Shown one piece after another: positions 1 through 8,098 of a stretch of 64,000 bases of DNA (its first letter is position 1; every line of letters begins with the position of its first letter). Made by a program: the position numbers and the translations under genes. The stretch lies in contig NZ_JACSQZ010000006.1 of the NCBI RefSeq assembly GCF_014836325.1, positions 27,814 through 91,813 of the forward strand, in the 5' to 3' direction. Origin of the DNA: Clostridium gallinarum (GTDB lineage: Bacteria; Bacillota; Clostridia; Clostridiales; Clostridiaceae). The notes below the pieces were generated by a model. That model was not told the DNA's origin. It saw only the letters and a program-made list of their open reading frames with translations, and did no database searches.

Positions 1-554
1 CTATATTCTTAGTAGTAAATAAAATAGATGAATTTACTCAAGAAAGAGTAGCAAAAACTCTTCAAATGTATTCACAAGAGTTAGAATTTAAAGAAATAAT
101 TCCAATATCTGCTTTAAAGGGAAAGAATGTAGATAAATTAGTAGAACTTATGATAGAAGCTATGCCAGAAGGTCCTAAATATTATCCAGATGATATGATA
201 ACTGATGTTCAAGAAAGATTTGTTATTTCAGAAATAATAAGAGAAAAAGCTTTAAGAACATTAAGAGAAGAAATTCCGCATGGGATAGCTGTAGATATAA
301 TTCAAATGAAACAAAGTCCTAATGGAACTTGGCACATAGAAGTAGATATGCTTTGTGAAAAAGACTCTCATAAAGGAATTATAATAGGTAAAAATGGTCA
401 ATCTTTAAAGAGAATAGGCGAAAGCGCTAGATATGAAATAGAAAGATTTTTACAAGCTAAAGTAAATCTTAAAATATGGGTAAAGGTTAGAAAAGAATGG
501 AGAGATAATCAAAACCTATTAAAGGAGTTAGGATATAAAAAGGTAAATAAATAA
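1..554 (+). CDS. era: GTPase Era, C-terminal part (5' end outside window)
   Basis: Ribosome-associated GTPase needed for 30S subunit maturation; it binds the 3' end of 16S rRNA. The reading frame is already open at base 3, and the first codons encode the G4 guanine-specificity motif NKID. An internal Met at base 66 is therefore not the start. The rest is the end of the GTPase domain (ISALKGKNV, the G5-like segment) and a type II KH RNA-binding domain with the GxxG-type loop [15 protein letters not shown]. The gene ends four bases before recO, as in many firmicutes, suggesting co-transcription. Only about 184 codons are visible. Identification is firm; nothing can be said about the N-terminal P-loop. 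Confidence 0.96.
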   Translation, partial: IFLVVNKIDEFTQERVAKTLQMYSQELEFKEIIPISALKGKNVDKLVELMIEAMPEGPKYYPDDMITDVQERFVISEIIREKALRTLREEIPHGIAVDIIQMKQSPNGTWHIEVDMLCEKDSHKGIIIGKNGQSLKRIGESARYEIERFLQAKVNLKIWVKVRKEWRDNQNLLKELGYKKVNK

Positions 555-558
555 GGGG

Positions 559-1308
559 ATGATTTTTCTGTCATTACATAAAGTGAATGCTGTAGTTATT
601 AAAACTATGGAATTTAAAGAAAATGATAAATTGGTTTGGTTATATACGGATAAGTTTGGAAAAATAACAGCTATAGCAAAAGGGGCTAGAAAAAGTAAAA
701 GTAAATATCTTTCTATTACTTTGCCTCTATGCTATGGAGAATATGTTTTATTTAAGGGAAAAAACTTATATAACCTTCAAGAAGGAAAAATAATTAATTC
801 ATTTCAAGGATTATTAAACAACTTAGATAAATTAACTTATTCATCTTATATATGTGAGCTTATAGATATATGTGTAGAAGAAGGAGAAACTAATCAAAAT
901 TTATTTAAGAGTTTTTTAACTTGTATGTATTTACTTAACACTGATGCTCTTGATTATGAGTTACTAATAAGATCTTTTGAAATAAAACTACTAAAAGAAA
1001 CAGGATATGGATTAAATTTAGATAGTTGTTCTATATGTAAAAAGAATATAGGTGTATCAAATTATATTTCTCTTTCTAATTATGGAGGAGTATGTGAAGA
1101 ATGTCCTAGAGAGCATGGTATTTATATCTCTAAACCAGCATATAATTCTATAAAGTTTTTACTTAAGACACCAATGGATAAAATATATAAGTTGAATATA
1201 AATGACGATGTTAGAAGAGATATAAGAAAAATAACTACATTTATTATATCTTCAAATTATTCCAAAAAACCAAAAAGTTTAGAAATGTTAAATTATATAA
1301 AGGAGTGA
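559..1308 (+). CDS. recO: DNA repair protein RecO
   Basis: RecO is the recombination mediator that works with RecR and RecF to load RecA on SSB-coated gaps. The 249-residue product has the RecO N-terminal OB-fold region (AVVIKTMEFKENDKLVWLY, ITAIAKGARKSKSKY), a helical middle, and a zinc-finger-like CSIC...CEEC pair around residues 157-179. It follows era directly. The start is uncertain: the ATG at 559 overlaps the only Shine-Dalgarno-like sequence (AAGGGGATG), which leaves no spacing. Initiation at the CTG at 568, six to seven bases downstream, would fit the ribosome site better. Family call is secure. Confidence 0.93.
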   Translation: MIFLSLHKVNAVVIKTMEFKENDKLVWLYTDKFGKITAIAKGARKSKSKYLSITLPLCYGEYVLFKGKNLYNLQEGKIINSFQGLLNNLDKLTYSSYICELIDICVEEGETNQNLFKSFLTCMYLLNTDALDYELLIRSFEIKLLKETGYGLNLDSCSICKKNIGVSNYISLSNYGGVCEECPREHGIYISKPAYNSIKFLLKTPMDKIYKLNINDDVRRDIRKITTFIISSNYSKKPKSLEMLNYIKE

Positions 1309-1314
1309 TTATTT

Positions 1315-1923
1315 ATGGAAATAACTTTAGAAAAAGTAGATCAAGTTATAGAGAGAACAGGTGTAACATATGCAGAAGCTAAAAGTGCGCTAGAAATAAA
1401 TAATGGTGATGTTTTAGAAGCTATTATCTATATTGAAAATAGAAAAGAAGCCGATGCAGAAGCAAATAGCCAAATTAAGTCTGAAAGTATTGATGAATTA
1501 AAAAGTTGGCTTAAAGAATTAATAAATAAAGGAAATGTTACTAGAATAAGAATTAGTAAAGATGGAAAAGAAATAGTTGATGTTCCTGTTAATGCAGGAA
1601 TAGCAGCTGGTGTAATTGCAATTATTATTCCTCCAGTTTTAGCTTTTGTTATAATTGCAGCAGTAGTTACACAAATAACTATAGAAATAACTAAGGCAGA
1701 TGGAAGTGTTGAGGTAGTTAACAAATATATAAGTAAAACAGTTGTAGATATTAAGGATACAGCAACTGATGTTGCAAGTAAAATAAAAAATAAAGTTAAT
1801 GAAGTAAAAAATGATAAATTTGGTGGAGATGATTACAAGATTTATAAAAAGAAAGTAAACAAAGATGATGAGTTAAATGAAAATTCTTTTACATATACTG
1901 TTAAGTTTGATGACGAAGAGTAA
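1315..1923 (+). CDS. UBA-like / DUF4342 membrane-associated protein
   Basis: Protein of unknown function, 202 residues. The first ~45 residues resemble a UBA/TS-N-like three-helix domain (VDQVIERTGVTYAEAKSAL, NGDVLEAIIYIE). The middle matches my recollection of DUF4342 (KGNVTRIRISKDGKEIVDVPVN) and continues into one hydrophobic segment near residues 95-120 (VIAIIIPPVLAFVIIAAVV). The C-terminal third is lysine- and acid-rich and probably cytoplasmic. It has a good ribosome site (AAGGAGTG), begins seven bases after recO and probably shares its transcript. The DUF assignment rests on sequence character and was not tested by a search. Confidence 0.75.
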   Translation: MEITLEKVDQVIERTGVTYAEAKSALEINNGDVLEAIIYIENRKEADAEANSQIKSESIDELKSWLKELINKGNVTRIRISKDGKEIVDVPVNAGIAAGVIAIIIPPVLAFVIIAAVVTQITIEITKADGSVEVVNKYISKTVVDIKDTATDVASKIKNKVNEVKNDKFGGDDYKIYKKKVNKDDELNENSFTYTVKFDDEE

Positions 1924-1979
1924 TTAAGAGTAAAAGAGAGAGAAACAGGAAATCAATAAGATAAAATAAAGGAAATGGA

Positions 1980-2089
1980 AATATTCGGATAATATGGTTT
2001 ATTTTTCAGAAAATTAAGTATAGTCAAATGGATATAAAATGTTATAATTAGTATGTAAATATCAGACTAATCAAAATTATCTGAATATT
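1980..2089 (+). promoter_or_regulatory. ccpN promoter flanked by a 14-bp inverted repeat
   Basis: A sigma-A-like promoter (TAGTCA at 2021-2026, TATAAT at 2043-2048, 16-base spacer) lies between the arms of an inverted repeat: AATATTCGGATAAT at 1980-1993 and ATTATCTGAATATT at 2076-2089, matching in 13 of 14 positions. The arms bracket the promoter and likely +1, so they could be an operator pair for looping or one long-range RNA stem. That a regulator (possibly CcpN itself) binds here is inference. Confidence 0.5.
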
Positions 2090-2116
2090 TCTGTTAAGTT
2101 AGAAAGAGGGATAAAT

Positions 2117-2755
2117 TTGAAACTATCGCAAAGGCAAGAAGAAATAGCAAAGATAGTTAAAAAAGGACAGCCTGTAACTAGTGAAGCTATAGCTGAAAAG
2201 CTAGGAGTAACTAGGGCTGCTTTAAGAGCTGATTTAGCTATTTTAACTATGATAGGAATATTAGATGCTAGACCTAAGGTTGGTTATGTATATTTAGGAG
2301 AAGCTCAAAATACAAGAGTTTTGGAAAATATATCTAAAGTTTTAGCTGGTGAAATTATGTCAAAACCGGTTACAGTAAGTGAAGAAACGACAGTATATGA
2401 TGCAATCGTATTCTTGTTTTTAAATGATGTAGGAACATTATTTATAGAAAGTGATGGATTTTTAGTAGGTGCTGTTTCAAGAAAAGACTTCTTAAAAAAT
2501 GCTATAGGTGGGACGGATATTCATAAAGTTCCAGTTGGGGTCATTATGACAAGAATGCCTAATATAATTTGTGGTAATGCTGAAGATAGTGCTTATGATT
2601 TAGCAAAAAAAATTATTGAGCATGAGATAGACAGTATTCCTATAGTTGAAAAGATAGAAAATTCTCCAAAAGATAAAGTGTTATATAAAATTATTGGTAA
2701 AATATCAAAAACTAACATAACTAAACTATTCGTTAAATTGGGTGAGGGAAATTAA
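2117..2755 (+). CDS. ccpN: CcpN-family repressor (HTH plus two CBS domains)
   Basis: Transcriptional regulator of the CcpN/YqzB family, which in Bacillus represses gluconeogenic genes when glycolytic flux is high. The 212-residue protein has an N-terminal winged-helix domain (MKLSQRQEEIAKIVKK..., residues 1-65) and a C-terminal pair of CBS domains from about residue 78 (MSKPVTVSEETTVYDAI; second copy MTRMPNIICGNAEDSAYDLA), the nucleotide-sensing part. Start is a TTG after AGAGGG. It lies directly upstream of ppdK, so the natural target is PEP/pyruvate cycling. In Bacillus the gene is paired with yqfL, encoding a DUF299 dikinase regulatory protein; no DUF299 gene is adjacent here. Confidence 0.88.
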   Translation: MKLSQRQEEIAKIVKKGQPVTSEAIAEKLGVTRAALRADLAILTMIGILDARPKVGYVYLGEAQNTRVLENISKVLAGEIMSKPVTVSEETTVYDAIVFLFLNDVGTLFIESDGFLVGAVSRKDFLKNAIGGTDIHKVPVGVIMTRMPNIICGNAEDSAYDLAKKIIEHEIDSIPIVEKIENSPKDKVLYKIIGKISKTNITKLFVKLGEGN

Positions 2756-2783
2756 AAATAAGGGTAATTTTTAAAGGGTATCT

Positions 2784-2801
2784 ACAGTATTAAAGTACTG
2801 T
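2784..2801 (+). promoter_or_regulatory. Palindrome in ppdK leader
   Basis: ACAGTA at 2784-2789 and TACTGT at 2796-2801 form a perfect 6-bp inverted repeat with a 6-base spacer, 41 bases before the ppdK start. It is a candidate operator for ppdK. It does not match the ccpN-flanking repeat, so a different factor or a chance palindrome remains possible. Confidence 0.35.
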
Positions 2802-2841
2802 TAGTATATATTACAAATCGATTGAACGGAGGAGTATTGAG

Positions 2842-5472
2842 ATGGAGAAAAAGAAGTATGTTTACCTTTTTAATGAGGGGAATGGGTCAATGAAAAACCT
2901 TCTAGGAGGTAAAGGGGCAAATTTATCAGAAATGATTCTACTAGGAATTCCTGTACCACAAGGATTCACAGTTACTACTGAAGCTTGTAATAAATATTAT
3001 GAGGATGGTAAAGTAATTGCACCAGAAATTATTGAAGAAATTCATGAAAAAATATCTGAATTAGAAAAACTAACAGGTAAAGAATTTGGTAGTTTAACTA
3101 AGCCACTTTTAGTATCTGTAAGATCAGGGGCTAGAGTTTCTATGCCTGGTATGATGGATACAGTTTTAAATCTTGGATTGAATGATGAATCAGTAGTTGC
3201 TATGGCAAACTTAACTAATAATCCAAGATTTGCATATGATTCATATAGAAGATTTATTCAAATGTTCTCTGATGTGGTTATGGGTATTGAAAAGAGATTA
3301 TTTGAAAATCTAATAGATGAAATAAAAGAAGAAAAGGGTGTTGAAGTTGACACTGATTTAACTGCTGAGGATTTAAAAGTATTAGTTGGTAGATATAAGG
3401 AACTTTACAAGAAGGAAAGAGGAGAAGATTTCCCTCAAGATCCTAAAACTCAATTAATAGAGTCTATAACAGCTGTATTTAGATCATGGAATAATCCAAG
3501 AGCTATTGTGTATAGAAGATTAAATGATATTCCTGGGGAATGGGGAACTGCAGTTAACGTTCAAGAAATGGTATTTGGTAATAAGGGTGAAACTTCAGGA
3601 ACAGGAGTTGTATTCTCAAGAGATCCTGCAACTGGTGAAAATAAAATATACGGTGAATATTTAATGAATGCTCAAGGTGAAGATGTTGTTGCAGGAATTA
3701 GAACACCACTTCCAATTTCAAAATTAGAAGAGCAAAATCCAGTAATATATAAACAATTTACTGATATAGTCCATACATTAGAAAATCACTACAAAGATAT
3801 GCAAGATATGGAAATAACTATTGAAGAAGGTAAGTTATACTTCTTACAAACAAGAAATGGTAAGAGAACTGCTCAAGCAGCATTAAAGATAGCGGTTGAT
3901 TTAGTAGAAGATGGTATGTTAACTAAGGAACAAGCAATTTTAAAGGTTGAACCATCTCAACTTGATTCTTTACTTCATCCAACTTTCCATTCAGATGATT
4001 TAAAGAAAGCTAACCCAATAGCAAAAGGACTTGCTGCATCACCAGGAGCTGCTTGTGGTAAAATTGCATTTACTGCTGAAGAAGCTAAGGAGAGAAATGA
4101 AAAAGGTGAAAGTGTAGTTTTAGTAAGACTTGAAACTTCACCAGAGGATATAGAAGGTATGATAGCAGCCAAGGGGATTTTAACTGTAAGAGGAGGAATG
4201 ACTTCTCACGCAGCAGTTGTTGCAAGAGGAATGGGGACTTGCTGTGTAGCAGGATGTGGAACCTTAAAGGTTAATGAAGAGTCTAAGACTGTAGAGGTTA
4301 ATGGAAAAGTTTATACTGCTGAAGATTATATTTCTATAGATGGATCAACTGGTAATGTATATGGCGAAGCTGTAAATACAGTAACACCAGAAATATCAGG
4401 TCACTTTGCTACATTTATGGCATGGGCAGATGAAATTAGAGCATTAAAGGTTAGAGCTAATGCTGACTCGCCAAGAGATGCTAAACAAGCATTAGGATTT
4501 GGTGCAGAAGGTATCGGATTATGTAGAACTGAGCATATGTTCTTTGCAGAAGATAGAATTATGGCAGTTAGAGAAATGATAGTTGCTAAAAATGAAGAAC
4601 AAAGAAGAAAAGCTCTTGAAAAATTACTTCCGATGCAAAGAGAAGATTTTATTGGAATCTATGAAGTTTTAGAAGGACTGCCAGCAACTATAAGATTCTT
4701 AGATCCACCATTACATGAATTCCTACCACATAATGAAGAAGATATTAAAGAGTTAGCTAATGATTTAGACATCACTGTTGAAGAATTAAAGGCGACAATT
4801 AATGAACTACATGAGTTTAATCCTATGATGGGACATAGAGGATGTAGATTAGCTGTATCTTATCCTGAAATAGCTGAAATGCAAACTAGAGCAGTTATAG
4901 AAGCAGCTATAGATGTTAAGACAAGAAAAGGATATGAGATAGTTCCAGAAATAATGATTCCACTTATTGGAGAAATTAAAGAATTAAAATATGTTAAAGA
5001 TGTAGTTGTGAATACTGCAGAAGCTGTAATGGAAGAAAAAGGAGTTAAATTAGACTACAAAGTAGGTACTATGATTGAAATTCCAAGAGCTACATTAACA
5101 GCGGATGAAATAGCTAAAGAAGCTGATTTCTTCTCATTTGGAACAAATGATTTAACTCAAATGACATTTGGATTCTCAAGAGATGATGCTGCTAAATTCT
5201 TAACTAGCTATTATGATAAGAAAATTTACGAACAAGATCCATTTGCTAAACTTGACCAAAAGGGTGTTGGTGCTTTAGTTAAGATAGCTACTGAAAAGGG
5301 TAGATCTGTTAAGAGTAATCTTAAGGTTGGAATATGTGGAGAACATGGTGGAGATCCATCATCGGTAGAATTCTGCCATAATATTGGTTTAGATTATGTT
5401 TCATGTTCACCATTTAGAGTGCCACTTGCTAGGTTAGCAGCTGCACAAGCTCAAGTAAAAAATAAAAGATAG
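2842..5472 (+). CDS. ppdK: Pyruvate, phosphate dikinase
   Basis: Catalyses reversible ATP + pyruvate + Pi to AMP + PEP + PPi; in clostridia it replaces or assists pyruvate kinase and conserves pyrophosphate. At 876 residues it has full family length. Order: N-terminal ATP-grasp domain (GGKGANLSEM near residue 24; EWGTAVNVQEMVFGN), central phospho-histidine domain with GGMTSHAAVVARG, whose His456 is the swivelling phosphate carrier preceded by the regulatory Thr, and a C-terminal PEP/pyruvate TIM barrel ending in CGEHGGDP with the general acid Cys832. Strong GGAGG ribosome site. Terminates at a clear hairpin. Likely transcribed with or under control of the preceding ccpN. Confidence 0.98.
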   Translation: MEKKKYVYLFNEGNGSMKNLLGGKGANLSEMILLGIPVPQGFTVTTEACNKYYEDGKVIAPEIIEEIHEKISELEKLTGKEFGSLTKPLLVSVRSGARVSMPGMMDTVLNLGLNDESVVAMANLTNNPRFAYDSYRRFIQMFSDVVMGIEKRLFENLIDEIKEEKGVEVDTDLTAEDLKVLVGRYKELYKKERGEDFPQDPKTQLIESITAVFRSWNNPRAIVYRRLNDIPGEWGTAVNVQEMVFGNKGETSGTGVVFSRDPATGENKIYGEYLMNAQGEDVVAGIRTPLPISKLEEQNPVIYKQFTDIVHTLENHYKDMQDMEITIEEGKLYFLQTRNGKRTAQAALKIAVDLVEDGMLTKEQAILKVEPSQLDSLLHPTFHSDDLKKANPIAKGLAASPGAACGKIAFTAEEAKERNEKGESVVLVRLETSPEDIEGMIAAKGILTVRGGMTSHAAVVARGMGTCCVAGCGTLKVNEESKTVEVNGKVYTAEDYISIDGSTGNVYGEAVNTVTPEISGHFATFMAWADEIRALKVRANADSPRDAKQALGFGAEGIGLCRTEHMFFAEDRIMAVREMIVAKNEEQRRKALEKLLPMQREDFIGIYEVLEGLPATIRFLDPPLHEFLPHNEEDIKELANDLDITVEELKATINELHEFNPMMGHRGCRLAVSYPEIAEMQTRAVIEAAIDVKTRKGYEIVPEIMIPLIGEIKELKYVKDVVVNTAEAVMEEKGVKLDYKVGTMIEIPRATLTADEIAKEADFFSFGTNDLTQMTFGFSRDDAAKFLTSYYDKKIYEQDPFAKLDQKGVGALVKIATEKGRSVKSNLKVGICGEHGGDPSSVEFCHNIGLDYVSCSPFRVPLARLAAAQAQVKNKR

Positions 5473-5478
5473 ATAATA

Positions 5479-5508
5479 AATAAGGCTGCCCAAAAGCAGC
5501 CTTATTTT
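5479..5508 (+). terminator. Terminator after ppdK
   Basis: AATAAGGCTGC (5479-5489) pairs perfectly with GCAGCCTTATT (5496-5506), followed by a short T run. Strong intrinsic terminator seven bases after the ppdK stop codon. Confidence 0.88.
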
Positions 5509-5509
5509 A

Positions 5510-5692
5510 ATGTAAAATGAAGAATTAAAAATGTAAAATTATTGATGTAATTTGTGCCAAATTACTAAATCCCAATTTAAAAAAATCCTTGATGATTTTT
5601 TATTTAACATTATTAATTTTAAATCTAATGAAAAAAACTCCCGAAGGAGTTTTAACCTTAATTCTACATTCTACCTTCTTCATTTTACATTT
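5510..5692. repeat. R1 modular hairpin repeat, copy 1
   Basis: Terminal inverted repeats of about 33 bases enclose small hairpins. The left end begins AATGTAAAATGAAGAATT; the right end ends CTTCTTCATTTTACATT. Internal hairpins include AAAAATCC...GATTTTTTA near 5580 and AAAAACTCC-CGAA-GGAGTTTT near 5634-5653. The right end carries the stop codon (5685-5687) of the minus-strand CotS-like gene. Related copies: 12550, 23694, 29475, 34408. Confidence 0.75.
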
Positions 5693-6746
5693 TAACGTTG
5701 TAGTGTCTTCTAAAAGTATTTAGGAGTTCATAAGTAAAGTCTAACTGATTTTCACTTTTATTAAGTCCTTTTTCTAATAAAGAAATAAAGGAGTTTTTAT
5801 TACACTTTCTTATATTTTTATAATAATCTCTAGATAATTTCCAAAACTTTTGTGGAAATGCGATATAAGCTAGAATATATTTTAAATCAGAGTCTGTCAA
5901 ATTATTTTCTTCTTTGTATGAATCTAATATTTTCATAGTTAAATTAATTTGCCAATTAGTGTTTTCTCTTTTTAATAATCTTCTTAAAAAGTAGGATAAA
6001 TCTCTTGCGCAGTAATCATCTTTACATTTATCAAAATCTATTAATGAAATTTTATTTCCATTAACTAAAATGTTTTTATTCACGTAATCTCCGTGACAAA
6101 GAGAACGTGATAATTCATTAGAATTTATTGATGAAGATATCTCGAAGGAAAGTTTTGCAAGTTCTAAATTTTTATCTAGATTATCTAAAAAAATTTTAGA
6201 AAATCTATCATTATATTTATGAGCATTATTGATGCTTATTAACAATTGATTAAAATGCTTAGCTATAGAATCACTATAATTTTCAAATCCTTCTCTTTTA
6301 CAGCTTCCTTCTATAGGTGTAAAATTAGTCGATGTTCTATGTAATTTTCCAAGTGTTCTAGAAGATAATAAAACATGATGTAGATTATCAAAATCACATT
6401 TATCTCCATCAAGCCAAGGAGTTAAGATAAATAGCATTTTTTTATAATTAACATATCTATTTCCATTAATAGTTGGCAAAAGTTTTGGAACATCTATTCC
6501 ACTTATAAAACACCATTCCATTGCTGAATATACATATAAAAGATTTTCCTCGTTATAATATACCTTCTTCAAACAGAAACTTTCATTATAAGAATTTATT
6601 CTATATACTGCTCTTTGTTTTTCTGTATCTTTAAATTTTATATTAATTATAGAAGCGTTTTCTAAATTATAATGAATTAAAATTTTATTTTTAATTTCCT
6701 CTATAGGAAGAAGTTCATCTTTTAAATTAGACAATGATTTTTCCAT
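5685..6746 (-). CDS. CotS-family spore coat kinase-like protein
   Basis: Protein of the CotS/YutH spore-coat family, which has an aminoglycoside-phosphotransferase (APH) kinase fold. The 353-residue product has the APH catalytic loop LCHGDYVNKNIL (about residues 216-227) and the metal-binding LIDFDKCKDD, so key kinase residues are kept. Glycine-rich loop features are weak, as usual in this family. Good ribosome site (GGAG) before ATG. It is a single minus-strand gene between ppdK and dgt. Its last two codons and stop lie in repeat R1 copy 1, so the original C-terminus may have been altered. A role in spore coat assembly is family knowledge; the substrate is unknown. Confidence 0.8.
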   Translation of the reverse strand: MEKSLSNLKDELLPIEEIKNKILIHYNLENASIINIKFKDTEKQRAVYRINSYNESFCLKKVYYNEENLLYVYSAMEWCFISGIDVPKLLPTINGNRYVNYKKMLFILTPWLDGDKCDFDNLHHVLLSSRTLGKLHRTSTNFTPIEGSCKREGFENYSDSIAKHFNQLLISINNAHKYNDRFSKIFLDNLDKNLELAKLSFEISSSINSNELSRSLCHGDYVNKNILVNGNKISLIDFDKCKDDYCARDLSYFLRRLLKRENTNWQINLTMKILDSYKEENNLTDSDLKYILAYIAFPQKFWKLSRDYYKNIRKCNKNSFISLLEKGLNKSENQLDFTYELLNTFRRHYNVKM

Positions 6747-6890
6747 TATTATCTCCTTAATAATTACTTATTATTAGGATATTAGTAAAAAAAAGAAAAT
6801 ATACTAGGTATTAAATATATTATTATAAAATATGTTTAAATAGAGGAAAATAGAGAAAAATATAGAATATGTTATATAGAGGTGTGAAAT

Positions 6891-7922
6891 ATGAATGTAA
6901 GAGAAAAAATGGAAGGTTTTGAAAGGTTGACATTGATTAAACAAGCTCAATTTAGTAGTGAAACCTTAGGGAGAAAAAATAATGAAGAAAAAGATTCTAT
7001 GAGAACTTGTTTTATGATTGATAGAGATAGAATACTACATTGTAAATCTTTTAGACGTTTAAAACATAAAACACAAGTTTATATAAAAACATTTGGAGAT
7101 CATTATAGAACAAGATTAACTCATACATTGGAAGTATCACAAGTAGCAAGAACAATTGGAATTGGAATTGGTTTAAATGAACAATTAATAGAAGCTATAT
7201 CCTTAGGCCATGATTTAGGTCATGCAGCTTTTGCACATAATGGTGAAGAAGTATTGAATAAGTTTTTAGATGAAGGATTTAGGCATAATGAACAAAGTGT
7301 TAGAGTAGTTGAAAAACTTGAGAAAAATGGTAGAGGCTTAAATTTATCAGAAGAAGTTATAGATGGAATTTTAAATCATAGTGGATTAAGTAAAAATAGT
7401 AAAAATAAAGCTAAAACATTAGAAGGAAGAGTAGTTAAAGTTAGTGATAAAATAGCTTACTTAAATCATGATATAGATGATTCAATAAGAGCTGGACTTT
7501 TGAGTGAAGAAGAATTACCTAAGGAAGTAATAAAAGTACTTGGTAAAACACACTCACAAAGAATAGATACTTTGGTTAAAGATGTAATTATAAATACGAC
7601 TGAAACTTTAAATAATGGAGTCTTTGATATAGCATTTAGTGAAGAAGTTTGGGAGGCTATGACTGAACTTAGAAGATTTATGTTTAAAAATGTATATTTA
7701 GGAGATATTTTAAAGATAGAGAGAAACAAGGCTAAATTTGTATTGGAAAACTTAATAAATTATTTTTATACTCATGAAAATGAGCTTCCAGGAATATATA
7801 AGGAAATAGCAAAGGAAGAAGGATTAAAAAGAGCAGTATCAGATTATATATCTGGTATGAGTGATGATTATTGTTTAAATATGTTTAATACATTATTTGT
7901 ACCTAAAATGGTAATATATTAA
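6891..7922 (+). CDS. dgt: dGTPase-like HD-domain triphosphohydrolase
   Basis: HD-superfamily deoxyguanosinetriphosphate triphosphohydrolase-like protein, removing triphosphate from dNTPs. The 343 residues show the family start ([33 protein letters not shown]), first metal ligand in [15 protein letters not shown] and the HD pair in [15 protein letters not shown], and a later D in [15 protein letters not shown]. Length suits the short firmicute class. Placement before dnaG and sigA is a conserved clostridial arrangement. About 170 bases separate it from dnaG with no clear terminator, so partial read-through is likely. Exact nucleotide preference cannot be read from sequence. Confidence 0.9.
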   Translation: MNVREKMEGFERLTLIKQAQFSSETLGRKNNEEKDSMRTCFMIDRDRILHCKSFRRLKHKTQVYIKTFGDHYRTRLTHTLEVSQVARTIGIGIGLNEQLIEAISLGHDLGHAAFAHNGEEVLNKFLDEGFRHNEQSVRVVEKLEKNGRGLNLSEEVIDGILNHSGLSKNSKNKAKTLEGRVVKVSDKIAYLNHDIDDSIRAGLLSEEELPKEVIKVLGKTHSQRIDTLVKDVIINTTETLNNGVFDIAFSEEVWEAMTELRRFMFKNVYLGDILKIERNKAKFVLENLINYFYTHENELPGIYKEIAKEEGLKRAVSDYISGMSDDYCLNMFNTLFVPKMVIY

Positions 7923-8079
7923 ATTTTAGGTAAAATAAAATATAAATTATGAAGGATTTTTTGACTTGATAAAGAATATAAATAAAGAAGATTTTATAAA
8001 AAAACATAATTTTTTTAAATTTAAGAAGGAATTTTATAAAAAATGTCGAAATCAATATAAGTTGACGAAAATTAATAGT

Positions 8080-8098
8080 AAGGAGGTGAATCTCCTTG
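8080..8098 (+). promoter_or_regulatory. dnaG ribosome site inside a perfect hairpin
   Basis: AAGGAG (8080-8085) and CTCCTT (8092-8097) are perfect complements around GTGAAT. The Shine-Dalgarno sequence is thus the left arm, and the right arm overlaps the first two bases of the TTG start codon (8096-8098). The hairpin would block dnaG initiation unless melted, for example by translation or RNA binding. Confidence 0.6.

Noticed and set aside
1428..1724. Minus-strand frame inside the DUF4342 gene
   Set aside because: Antisense shadow of the membrane helix region; low-complexity Ile/Thr/Ala and no ribosome site.
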